Source: JAAURB01 sp049649525 (GTDB taxonomy: Bacteria > Cyanobacteriota > Cyanobacteriia > Cyanobacteriales > Microcoleaceae). Taken from it: 64,000 nucleotides of DNA. The notes below the pieces were generated by a model, which saw only the letters and a program-made list of their open reading frames with translations, did not search any database and was not told where the DNA came from. Location: assembly GCA_049649525.1 (NCBI GenBank), contig JBARZE010000060.1, forward strand, positions 124,001-188,000, in the 5' to 3' direction. The position numbers and the translations under genes were made by a program. Below, piece after piece: positions 1-8,049 of this stretch (position 1 is the stretch's first letter; every line of letters starts with the position of its first letter).

Positions 1-13
1 TTTAACCCTTGAC

Positions 14-616
14 ATGGAAGAATACTTGAGAGTAAGTGAAGTTATTGATTGGCAACATCCTGAAATTCTTAAGCTCGCTCAACAAATTGCATCGAACCAT
101 AAAACATCAATGGCAATAGCAAGAGGGTGTTTTGAGTGGGTACGAGACCAAATTTATCACAGCTATGACTATCAGATGAATCCGATTACCTATAAGGCTT
201 CTGATGTTCTAAAATACCGAACAGGTTACTGCTTTGCGAAAAGTCATTTACTGGCAGCCTTACTACGAGCAAACCAAATTCCCGCCGGGTTTTGTTATCA
301 ACGATTGAGTATTGATGATAAAGGTGCACCTTATAGTTTACACGGTTTCAATGCCATTTATTTACCTGAAATTGGTTGGTATCGAGTGGATGCTAGAGGT
401 AATAAAGCAGGAGTCAATGCTCAATTTACCCCACCCCAGGAATGCTTAGCGTATACCCCCAAATTGGCTGAAGAAGCAGATTTTGAGACAATTTTTGCTG
501 AACCCCTTCCGATGGTTGTAGCAGCGTTACAGGCACAAAATACCTGGGATGAGATGCTTTGTCATCTGCCGGATATTTCGTTAGAGTCGGCAAAGAATTA
601 TAGCGTTGTGAGGTAA
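14..616 (+). CDS. Transglutaminase-like domain protein
   Basis: A 200-residue protein with the transglutaminase-like papain fold. The expected catalytic triad is visible in order: Cys in GYCFAKSHLLAALLR, His in LHGFNAIYL and Asp in YRVDARGN. Such proteins act as cysteine peptidases or amidases, and the substrate of this one is unknown. No signal peptide or membrane segment is seen, so it is probably cytoplasmic. The ATG start lies 14 bases from the window edge, so upstream context is missing. The next gene converges on it from the minus strand, so it is probably the last gene of its transcript. The family is clear; the function is not. Confidence 0.8.
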   Translation: MEEYLRVSEVIDWQHPEILKLAQQIASNHKTSMAIARGCFEWVRDQIYHSYDYQMNPITYKASDVLKYRTGYCFAKSHLLAALLRANQIPAGFCYQRLSIDDKGAPYSLHGFNAIYLPEIGWYRVDARGNKAGVNAQFTPPQECLAYTPKLAEEADFETIFAEPLPMVVAALQAQNTWDEMLCHLPDISLESAKNYSVVR

Positions 617-624
617 GGCTATAT

Positions 625-996
625 TTATGATATTCCCTGCTGTTTCATAATAGACAATAACCAATTAGCCGCAGTTGCCCGACGAGTTTTGCGGGGAGTC
701 AGTTCATTAATTTTATACCCTTTAAAGCCTAGTTCTCCTTTGAGTAATTGCTTATTTTCTTTGGGGATAGAACGAGTTAATTTTAGGGTTGCGGGTCTGC
801 TTTCAATGAAATTAGGCGGTTCTGGATAATCTGATTTCCAGTCTGGAGCAACAGCCGATAAATCCCATTGATTCGTTTCTAAATTCTGACGATAACCGAG
901 ATAATACCAAACGAGTTGATTAACAATATTATCGTCTAATTCTTCATTAATAATTAACCAAACTGTGTCTGTATTTAAGGGAGGCAGTTCAGACAT
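625..996 (-). CDS. DUF1823 family protein
   Basis: A 123-residue protein of unknown function that resembles the cyanobacterial DUF1823 family in length and in its Trp/Tyr-rich first half (VWLIINEEL, VWYYLGYR). It has a basic C-terminal part with KTRRATAANWLL. No catalytic motif, signal peptide or membrane helix is seen. Its start codon overlaps the last base of the yajQ stop codon, so it is translated from the same transcript as yajQ. The family assignment is from memory of the pattern and has not been checked by a search. Confidence 0.65.
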   Translation of the reverse strand: MSELPPLNTDTVWLIINEELDDNIVNQLVWYYLGYRQNLETNQWDLSAVAPDWKSDYPEPPNFIESRPATLKLTRSIPKENKQLLKGELGFKGYKINELTPRKTRRATAANWLLSIMKQQGIS

Positions 997-1487
997 TATC
1001 GATAATTTTGAAATTGTAAAGCGATGGGTAAATCTTCTTGTTTTAAGCGCTGAATTACATCCTGTAACTCATCTTTGGACTTAGCACTAATTCGGACAGC
1101 GTCTCCTTGAATAGAAGCTTGAATCTTTTTAAATTCGTCTTTAATAATTTTAGTAATTTGCTTAGAAATTTCTTTGCTAATTCCTTTTTTTAACTGAATT
1201 TCTTGTCGAACACGGCTGCCGCTCGCTGATTCAATTTTACCGTAATCAAATATTTTTAAAGATAGATTTCGTTTGGCTGCTTTGGTTTGCAAAACAGTAT
1301 GAACAGATTGCAACGTAAATTCACTATCGGTCTGAATTGTAATTGTATCTTCGCCTAAATTAATTTCAGTCTTGGAATCTTTTAAATCATAACGAGTTCC
1401 AATTTCTCGTTTCGCTTGATCGACTGCATTAACCAGTTCTTGTCGATCAAAATCACTAACAACATCAAAAGAATATGTAGAAGCCAT
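996..1487 (-). CDS. yajQ: YajQ family nucleotide/c-di-GMP-binding protein
   Basis: A 163-residue YajQ-family protein. It opens with the typical ASTYSFDVVSDFDRQELVNA and continues with GTRYDLKDSKTEI and the conserved IQGDAVRISAKSKDELQ near the end. Family members are small cytoplasmic proteins with two ferredoxin-like folds. They bind nucleotides, and c-di-GMP in some bacteria where that has been tested. Length matches the family (about 160). The DUF1823 gene follows with a one-base overlap and the MAPEG gene lies just upstream on the same strand, so a small operon is likely. Ligand binding here is inferred from the family. Confidence 0.92.
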   Translation of the reverse strand: MASTYSFDVVSDFDRQELVNAVDQAKREIGTRYDLKDSKTEINLGEDTITIQTDSEFTLQSVHTVLQTKAAKRNLSLKIFDYGKIESASGSRVRQEIQLKKGISKEISKQITKIIKDEFKKIQASIQGDAVRISAKSKDELQDVIQRLKQEDLPIALQFQNYR

Positions 1488-1508
1488 TAATTACTCAGGT
1501 TAAAACTT

Positions 1509-1940
1509 TCAACTAATATTATTAAGACTCAATAGACTAACAGCAAATAAAATAACTGTTGAAATTGAGCCAATTCCAAACATCAAAGAACGCGCCAATG
1601 GCACATTCAAAATATAGAAAATCGGGTAAAATGCTCGAGCCACAACAAAAGCAATTGCACTTCCCACCACAAGCTGAGAGGTTTGCCCTGTGACATACGC
1701 CATCAATGCCGCAGCAGTAAAGGGCATAAAGGTCTCAAAGGCGTTCTGATGCGCCCAAGTCGCCCGCTGAGCATAGGCAGGTAAGCGATCAAACATGGCT
1801 CTGGGTGCTTGCGTATCATAACCCACCTGCAGTCGAGCAAAACCTACCACTAAAAACGGCAGATAAATTAAAGCGGCAGCAATGGCAATTGCAGACAGCA
1901 CAATTGCTGAGGTTGAGAGTCCAAACAGCATCATCAACAC
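1509..1940 (-). CDS. MAPEG family membrane protein
   Basis: A 143-residue integral membrane protein of the MAPEG family (membrane-associated proteins in eicosanoid and glutathione metabolism). Four hydrophobic segments can be seen. The loop after the first contains the family-like ARLQVGYDTQAPRAMFDRLP, then a polar stretch with WAHQNAFETFMPFTAAALMA. Bacterial members are often poorly characterised and some are glutathione transferases or peroxidases, so the activity here is unknown. The gene sits 3 bases downstream of the DprA-like gene stop and upstream of yajQ on the same strand, so all four probably share a transcript. ATG codons at residues 1, 3 and 4 leave the exact start open. Confidence 0.8.
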   Translation of the reverse strand: MLMMLFGLSTSAIVLSAIAIAAALIYLPFLVVGFARLQVGYDTQAPRAMFDRLPAYAQRATWAHQNAFETFMPFTAAALMAYVTGQTSQLVVGSAIAFVVARAFYPIFYILNVPLARSLMFGIGSISTVILFAVSLLSLNNIS

Positions 1941-1943
1941 TCC

Positions 1944-2492
1944 TCAATCAAAATAAAACAATGTCACAACTTTACGCTGAGTTTCAGCCTCCTCGCAGGT
2001 TTTCAGCAAGGTGGTACTGTCATGAAACACAAAACTAATCAGTTGCTGACAGCGGGAGATAATTTCTTGGTTACATAAGGCGCTGGCTTCGGCTAAAGAC
2101 AGAGTATCGCCTTTTGGGTTTTCCACTAAATGAATCACCTGTTCTAGCTGAACACGGGACTCTTTGGGCTGACGTTTCAGACTCTGAGGTAAAATGACAG
2201 TGAGCAGATTAGGATCGGCTCGCATTGCCCCTCGGATCACCGCAGAATTGGTTCCTGTTGCCCCCGATGTGATCACGTAATTTCCCCCCAATACCAAAGC
2301 ATAACTGAGTAACTCAATCAGGTTTTGGTGAGTGAGTGGGACGTGCCGGGAGCCAAGCAGTGCAATTCGTTTCGCACGGGTTTGCTGAATCGCTGCAAGT
2401 TCTTCTAAAAATTCATCTGTTCTCGACAGATTGATGGACTGACTCAAGGATATTCTAGTCACATAGCAGTACAATCCTGTTGATTGTAGCAA
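1944..2492 (-). CDS. DprA-like DNA recombination-mediator (Rossmann/SLOG) protein
   Basis: Resembles the cyanobacterial proteins annotated as DNA recombination-mediator protein A, a shortened relative of DprA/Smf. It carries the Rossmann-type core RIALLGSRHVPLTHQNLIEL, then YVITSGATGTNSAVIRGA and LTVILPQSLKRQP. At about 180 residues it is much shorter than full DprA and lacks the SAM-like and winged-helix domains. Whether it loads RecA is therefore not shown. The family usually begins at the segment SQSINL, so a TTG at position 2447 is a better start than the ATG at 2492. It heads a minus-strand cluster with the MAPEG, yajQ and DUF1823 genes. Confidence 0.75.
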   Translation of the reverse strand: MLQSTGLYCYVTRISLSQSINLSRTDEFLEELAAIQQTRAKRIALLGSRHVPLTHQNLIELLSYALVLGGNYVITSGATGTNSAVIRGAMRADPNLLTVILPQSLKRQPKESRVQLEQVIHLVENPKGDTLSLAEASALCNQEIISRCQQLISFVFHDSTTLLKTCEEAETQRKVVTLFYFD

Positions 2493-2542
2493 ATCCCGTG
2501 AACGTTTACCGATTCGATTGAAAGATTGTCAAAAATTTATCT

Positions 2543-3967
2543 ATGATTATGTCTTCTATCCCTACCTGGAACTTACAATACAGCCATCCTGGCACTGAAT
2601 TTCCCTTAACTGCTTTAGCGTTAATATCGGGTGCAATTCCGCCTGAATTACGGGGGACATTGTATCGTAATGGCCCAGGTCGGTTGGAACGGGGCGGACG
2701 ACGAGTGGGACATTGGTTTGATGGCGATGGGGCAGTTTTAGCGGTTCATTTCACCGAGACCGGGGCAGAAGCCACTTATCGTTATGTCCAAACTCAGGAA
2801 TATCAACAAGAAGAAGAGGCAGAAAAGTTACTGTTTGCTGGGTATGGTATGGTTCCCCCTGGTTCGTTGTGGGATCGCTTCACAAAACCGTTAAAAAATG
2901 CGGCTAATACTTCTGTTTTACCCCTAGAAGATCGAGTTTTGACTCTTTGGGAAGGGGGACTGCCTTATGCTTTGGACTCACACACTTTAGAAACTCAAGG
3001 CATAGATCATTTAGGCAGTTTAACCTCCAGTTTGTCTTATTCGGCTCACCCCAAGCAAGATCCTTTAACCGGAGAATTGTTTAATTTTGGGGTAAGTTTT
3101 GGCAGTAAAATTAAACTCAATCTTTATCGCAGTGACAAGACGGGACAAGTTCAACAAAAGGGACATATTCCCCTCAAAGGTGTTCCTCTGATTCATGATT
3201 TTGTACTGGCTGGACAATATCTGGTATTTTTAGTGTCTCCGGTACGGTTGCAAATACTACCTGTTTTAACGCGCTTAAAATCCTTTGGTGATGCGCTGCA
3301 ATGGCAACCGAGTCAGGCAACACAAATTTTAGTCATAGATCGATCAACCCTAGAATTAGTCAGTCGTGGAGAAACTGATCCTTGGTTTCAATGGCATTTT
3401 GGTAATGGTTATGTCGATGAGTCGGGGATGATTAACTTAACGTTCGTTGGTTACGATAATTTTAATCAAACGAATCAATATCTCAAAGAAGTGGCGACAG
3501 GAAAAACGTCTACTCCGGCAAAAGGTAGTCTCAGGCAAATTCGAGTAGATCCGCAGACGGCTAAAGTTTTAGCGACAGAAGCGTTGGTTGAACAGGGTTG
3601 TGAGTTTCCTAGTGTGGCAGCTTCAGTTGTGGGACAGAGTTTGCAACGGACTTATTTGTCTATCCATCGTCCGGGTGTTGATATTGCTACAGATATGTTT
3701 GGGGCGATCGCAGTATATAATCATCAAACCGAAAGCCTGACGGTGGCAGATTTTGGAGAACATCGCTATCCGACAGAACCGTTATCTGTGCCGAATGAAG
3801 TCGATCCTCAAGGGGGATGGGTGATCGTGGTTGTGTTTGATAGCCAGAAAAATAGCAGTGAAGTTTGGATCTTTGAAGCCCACCGACTTGATGCTGAACC
3901 TGTTTGTCGTTTAGGGTTACCGAGTGTGGTTCCGAACGGGTTTCATGGACGTTGGCAACCTGCCTAA
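2543..3967 (+). CDS. Carotenoid oxygenase (RPE65/apocarotenoid cleavage family)
   Basis: A 474-residue seven-bladed beta-propeller oxygenase that cleaves carotenoid or apocarotenoid polyene chains with a non-haem Fe(II). The N-terminal signature GTLYRNGPGRLERGG with HWFDGDG is present. The four histidines expected to hold the iron can be placed in SAHPKQDP, LIHDFV, WHFGNGY and GFHGRW. Length matches cyanobacterial apocarotenoid oxygenases (about 480-490). Two ATG codons occur at 2543 and 2549 and either may be the start. It is transcribed divergently from the DprA-like gene 50 bases away. The exact substrate cannot be told from sequence. Confidence 0.9.
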   Translation: MIMSSIPTWNLQYSHPGTEFPLTALALISGAIPPELRGTLYRNGPGRLERGGRRVGHWFDGDGAVLAVHFTETGAEATYRYVQTQEYQQEEEAEKLLFAGYGMVPPGSLWDRFTKPLKNAANTSVLPLEDRVLTLWEGGLPYALDSHTLETQGIDHLGSLTSSLSYSAHPKQDPLTGELFNFGVSFGSKIKLNLYRSDKTGQVQQKGHIPLKGVPLIHDFVLAGQYLVFLVSPVRLQILPVLTRLKSFGDALQWQPSQATQILVIDRSTLELVSRGETDPWFQWHFGNGYVDESGMINLTFVGYDNFNQTNQYLKEVATGKTSTPAKGSLRQIRVDPQTAKVLATEALVEQGCEFPSVAASVVGQSLQRTYLSIHRPGVDIATDMFGAIAVYNHQTESLTVADFGEHRYPTEPLSVPNEVDPQGGWVIVVVFDSQKNSSEVWIFEAHRLDAEPVCRLGLPSVVPNGFHGRWQPA

Positions 3968-4096
3968 ATGCTGGAAATTAATAAGATCAAAAGCGGGTAT
4001 ATAGCATTTTTCAAGATAAAATATTCATGAAAAACTTGGGGTTACCCAGTGGGTAAAATAATTGCCTATTGCCAGATTCAGTAGCATTATCAAAGG

Positions 4097-4708
4097 TTAT
4101 TTCCAGAACACAAATTGTGTACCATACTGTCGAAAACGTAAATTTGGATGTTCTGCTTTAAACTCATTCACCGCTTTCAATACTCCACCTTCCCACCACC
4201 CTTTTATCCCATAATCATCACCACAGAGAAATCCTCCGGGTTTGATTTTGGGGAAATATAGTTGTAAATCTTGCTTAACAAATTCATAGGTATGATTGCC
4301 ATCAATATAAACCCAATCCACAGAATCAGAATCAAAACGTTCAGCAACTTCGGCTGAAGATTGCCTCATAATTGTAACAGTTCCTGCTTCAATTTCTGGG
4401 GAAAAACGCTGAACAACTCGGTTATATCTAGCATCTAGTTCTGCCTGCTGCTGTTGATTCCGAGAACCATATAAGGAGTTTTCGTAGCGGGGATCGGGTT
4501 CGTATTTCCACGGATCAATTAAATAAAGTTTTGCGGGTTTTACCAATTTTAAAATATTAGAAGAAAAGTCACCCGTATGAACACCCACTTCAACTCCAAC
4601 AGAAGAGGGCGGAAATAAAGATAAAAGTTTTAATCGACCTTTTAATTCTTTTGAACCCAACCAAGATAACACCTTTAAATTACTTTTTATGTCTTGTAAA
4701 TCTAGCAT
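4097..4708 (-). CDS. Class I SAM-dependent methyltransferase
   Basis: A 203-residue Rossmann-fold methyltransferase. The SAM-binding glycine loop is GVEVGVHTGDFS, followed by the acidic end of strand 2 (YLIDPW), then DSVDWVYIDGNHTYEFVKQDL and the strand-5 segment GGFLCGDDYG. The YIDGNHTYE block is typical of the Methyltransf_24 group, which often acts on sugars, lipids or small molecules in cell-surface clusters. A broken sulfotransferase gene lies 400 bases upstream on the same strand, so the two may be the remains of a modification cluster. The substrate is unknown. Confidence 0.82.
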   Translation of the reverse strand: MLDLQDIKSNLKVLSWLGSKELKGRLKLLSLFPPSSVGVEVGVHTGDFSSNILKLVKPAKLYLIDPWKYEPDPRYENSLYGSRNQQQQAELDARYNRVVQRFSPEIEAGTVTIMRQSSAEVAERFDSDSVDWVYIDGNHTYEFVKQDLQLYFPKIKPGGFLCGDDYGIKGWWEGGVLKAVNEFKAEHPNLRFRQYGTQFVFWK

Positions 4709-5109
4709 TTTACTTTAATTCTATCCGGCTATATTAATTTTAACATTTCTATGTTTCATCCATGGTATAATCTGAGTTAAACTTTGCTTTGATCCTGCGA
4801 TCGCTAACAGAAAATTGTAATATAGATTACTAAACTGTTGTGAAGCTCCCCAATTTCCCCTGAATGCATTTAGGAGTATGGACTTAATATTGATTAAATA
4901 AGTTTCATATTATTATTTATTGCGATCATCAAAATAGGTCGGATCTTGGGTAAGTGATCCGATATGGATTAAAATCGAGTTAGGCGCTCGCCGATTTAAA
5001 TTATGACCAACTAACCTAATAATATACTGACATGTACAGCTCATGCTCAGGTGAGTGGAGAAGATGACAAATCTGTTTTAATCATCACTTGTGAATCTTT
5101 CGTAAGACT
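4709..5109. other. Intergenic stretch without a recognised gene
   Basis: About 400 bases, AT-rich, between the methyltransferase gene and the 3' end of the sulfotransferase remnant. It holds no supported ORF; the short plus-strand frame over 5051-5260 is antisense to the remnant. No clear terminator hairpin, tRNA or repeat was recognised. Confidence 0.5.
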
Positions 5110-5835
5110 TTATAATGCTGTAGCTTGTCGATCAATCGTTAATGTTTTTGATTCAATTAATTTAATCGTTTCAACCGATAATGCCTCTCGATCGCTATTT
5201 ATCTCTCCTTTTCTAAAGAAGTTTTTGTATCCTCCCACTTCATTAAAACCTAAAATATAATCCTCTTCTAAACTCGCTATTTTTTTAAATTGTTTATTTT
5301 TAACCGCTTGTTTACACATCATTCGGCTCACTTTTAATCCGATAAAATTAGCGACTAATTGTAAAGCCTCAATCGGATGCTTTTTTAGAGTCTCATAAGA
5401 CAGAAATAAGAAATTAGATAATGTTTCCTCTAGAGCTTGAAGATAGGTTTTAATATGTCTGCACCACTGATCGACAGAGTCCTGACAGTCTTGATTTAGC
5501 CCTATACCTTGATCGACAAATTTTTGAACTCTGTCAAGCTTATAATAGTAAAAAGAACATCAAGAATCTGCGGGATTACGGAATAGATCAATGATTTTCT
5601 GATAGCATTCTTCGTAATATTCGTGAGTTTTAATAATCCGAAAATCTAGCTGACTTGTTCGGTCATCTTGATTCCACTGTTCAATATCGACCTGATAAAC
5701 ATCGGGTATAATATTACCCCCAGTATGAGTAGAAAAACCCTGCATCTGTAAAATTAAGTCACTCAGTAATAGCCCCATCCACGTATTACCCGAACGAGGA
5801 AAAGATGCCAAAAAAATATCCTTGCGATTAAACAA
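5110..5835 (-). pseudogene. Sulfotransferase gene interrupted by one in-frame TGA
   Basis: One reading frame runs from a TTG at 5835 to a stop at 5110 (about 241 codons) with a single TGA at 5560-5562 inside it. The N-terminal part holds the PAPS-binding loop LASFPRSGNTWMG, and FRIIKTHEYYEE follows. After the stop the frame continues with FYYYKLDRVQKFVDQG, FLFLSYETLKKHPIEAL and GLKVSRMMCKQAV, ending in the typical KIASLEE...VGGYKNFFRKGE of cytosolic sulfotransferases. Apart from the stop no frameshift is seen. A stop TGA also lies just upstream of the TTG with no ATG between, so the true start may be damaged too. Sulfotransferases move sulfate from PAPS onto alcohols or sugars. Confidence 0.75.
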
Positions 5836-6027
5836 GCGGCGTTGCTTTGATATATTTTGCGATTGGGAAACATCTACGCTAAATATTAGAGAGCTTAGAT
5901 GATCTAGTTTTCACTCGTCAAGGAAATGAATTAGGTAAAGTGATATGCAAAAGTAAATCTTCATTGCTTGCATATCGGCAATAGTATTTTAGCTTAAGAG
6001 ACAGCGAAACCCAACGGCAATTTCCCA

Positions 6028-6426
6028 TTAAGACGAGGGTAACAATGACTTAATTTTATCGACAAATTCCTGATGATCAATCACGGGTTTAGAGATATAA
6101 TCATCCGCACCACTTTGAGATAAAAAGTCCTCGCGATCGCCTGCCATTGCATGAGCTGTAACGAGAATAATCGGAAGTTTAGCGGTTTCAGGCTCAGCTT
6201 TGAGCAACTGCGTAATTTTAATCCCGTCTACTGATTGACCTTGATAGACGCTTCGGGCGAGGGAAACATCCATTAAAATCAGGTCAGCTTCGCGGTTGCG
6301 AGCGATTTGCATCACTTCTTCTACGTTTTCTGTATGTTTAACTGTTAATCCTCCTCGTTTAGTCAAGATTTTTGAAAAAACGCGAGCATTTACCGGATCA
6401 TCTTCTACAATCAACACAGTCTTCAT
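6028..6426 (-). CDS. Single-domain response regulator (CheY-like)
   Basis: A 132-residue stand-alone receiver domain. The acidic pair is in VLIVEDDPVNARVF, the phospho-acceptor Asp in ADLILMDVSL, the switch Thr in PIILVTAHAMAGD and the conserved Lys in DDYISKPVID. The receiver resembles the DivK/CheY type and has no output domain, so it must signal by protein contact. No cognate kinase lies beside it: its neighbours are the sulfotransferase remnant and a decayed transposase, so its partner is unknown. It appears intact. Confidence 0.88.
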   Translation of the reverse strand: MKTVLIVEDDPVNARVFSKILTKRGGLTVKHTENVEEVMQIARNREADLILMDVSLARSVYQGQSVDGIKITQLLKAEPETAKLPIILVTAHAMAGDREDFLSQSGADDYISKPVIDHQEFVDKIKSLLPSS

Positions 6427-6598
6427 CTCAATCTCCCACTGGACAAATGCTCCAGTTACGATGTGCCATCATAACATGCTCTGGCATGGAGCGGGTTGAC
6501 TGTTGGGTCAGACCAGGACACGATTACCTCAATGTCATCGCTCAGCCTATTTTATGCTACCCTACTTCTCTCTAGTAGATCAGTATTCTAGGGCGGCG

Positions 6599-7415
6599 CT
6601 ACATTAAAACCCGTCTAGAAAGATCGCCTGATGGTTGCTTGGCTTCCTCGACTTTGTCACGTCTGGAATCGGCAATACGAGCTTGAATTGTTGCGACCTT
6701 GATTCGGGCTTTTTCTCTATTTTTTGAATCTTTTACCTTGCGGCTTAAAGATTTTTGAGGCTGTGGTAGTTTTTTATAGAGTTTGTTGAAATGCTTGGGA
6801 TTAGTGACTTTGACCCTGTCATAAGTAGAGAAAAAACTAGAAATACCTAAGTCTATCCCTACTTTTTTGTTGACGGGTTCTAACTTTTGATTGGTATTGT
6901 CATTGATTCTTAAAGATACAAACCATCGACCACTGAGGTCTAATTTGACTGTAATTATTGACGGTTCACACCCGAGGCGAAGTTGACCACTCCAACGAAT
7001 CGGTAAAGGTTCAAAGTATTTAGCCAGGTAAACTTGACCCGCTTTGAACTTAAATGCCGACTTGGTAAATTCAGCACTGCCACCTGAGCGCTTTTTCTTA
7101 AAGTTGGGGGATTTGGCTCTCCCCGCAAAAAAGTTATTAAAAGTAGTTTGTAGGTGTCTCAATCCTTGTTGGAGTGGAACACAACTCACTTGAATTTCTG
7201 AAATCGTTCATCAGCTTGTTTTTTTCCACCCCGTCAACATCAAAGATGTTTGCTTATAGCTGATGGGTTCTTGGTGTTCATACCACCCTTGATGACGGGC
7301 ATAACGCCTTGTTATACACCAAGGGCAGGCAACAAAGATGTTCTCCTCAACAGATTTTCCGGCTCATGGGTTGGGTAGAACCTGAATCGGTAAGCTTTTT
7401 TAACCGTGCTTACAT
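6599..7415 (-). pseudogene. Decayed IS200/IS605-family tnpB (OrfB) transposase-associated gene
   Basis: The longest open piece (6599-7189) contains VSCVPLQQGLRHLQTTF, NNFFAGRAKSPNFKKKRSGG, AEFTKSAFKFKAGQVYLAKY and the first RuvC segment KVGIDLGISSFFSTYDRVK with its Asp. Upstream, out-of-frame pieces continue the same protein: KAYRFRFYPT near 7390, VYNKAL near 7320 and ARHQGWYEHQEPISYKQTS near 7260. At least three indels and several stops separate them. The C-terminal half, with the second RuvC acidic residue, the zinc finger and the final Asp, is missing. The frame ends in a short tail (EEAKQPSGDLSRRV) that may mark an internal deletion. The gene is not functional as a TnpB nuclease. No tnpA is seen. 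Confidence 0.85.
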
Positions 7416-8049
7416 TTTAACAGATTTGGGCTAAGGTTATGTTGTTTGTTGGGTTGCAATTGGCGTTGGGGTTGTCTTGGTGGGTCAGCCGCGAAGTTTA
7501 TATACCCATACACAATGTCAAACGAAGGCAGAAGACGCTGCGCTACAAGGGCAGAGGGCATTATGTTACTGGTTTGGAAGAGGCTTGCACCAGAACCAAA
7601 CGCTTTTGCGTCGTAAAAGACGGGGCTTGTATCAGTCAGGGGAAAAGGAGGAAGTTGGTTTAATCCTTCAGCATAGATGCCATGACTCATAGATGCCTTC
7701 AAGGGCGAAGCCCAGGTCAACGTCAACTTATGGTGTGGGTCTCCTTGCTACATTTAGATAAATGATTGGGCTGAGTAATAATAAAGCCGGATGATCTCAA
7801 TTAAACCGATCAAATGTCAGAATAAAAAAACTGATAAGGTGAAAGAAGAATACCTTTGACTAAAAGTCCAATCGGGATCATTACAGAGGCACTCATCAGC
7901 CGCGTCAGGGCAATTGCCGTAATTCACAGACCTCTCGGCCCTATAACCTAACTGAGGGTTGAGGCCATCACTGACGACTGACAACACCCGTTTCTCTGGC
8001 TTTTCCTAGTATCCTCTACCCCACTCAATACTGAATTTCTATCAAACTC
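7416..8049. other. Intergenic region between the tnpB remnant and the gyrase gene
   Basis: About 630 bases. The part to about 7735 has open frames on both strands that resemble no protein I know. Because it directly abuts the 5' end of the tnpB remnant it is probably the non-coding end of the dead element or an adjacent relic. The stretch 7740-8049 leads into the gyrase gene and should hold its promoter. No tRNA, riboswitch or clear terminator was recognised. Confidence 0.4.

Noticed and set aside
5051..5260. Short plus-strand frame
   Set aside because: It is antisense to the sulfotransferase frame, which has far better protein similarity on the minus strand.
7400..7726. Minus-strand frame of 108 codons and overlapping plus-strand frames
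   Set aside because: No recognisable family, frames on both strands and in two phases, and position next to a dead IS element; probably non-coding.
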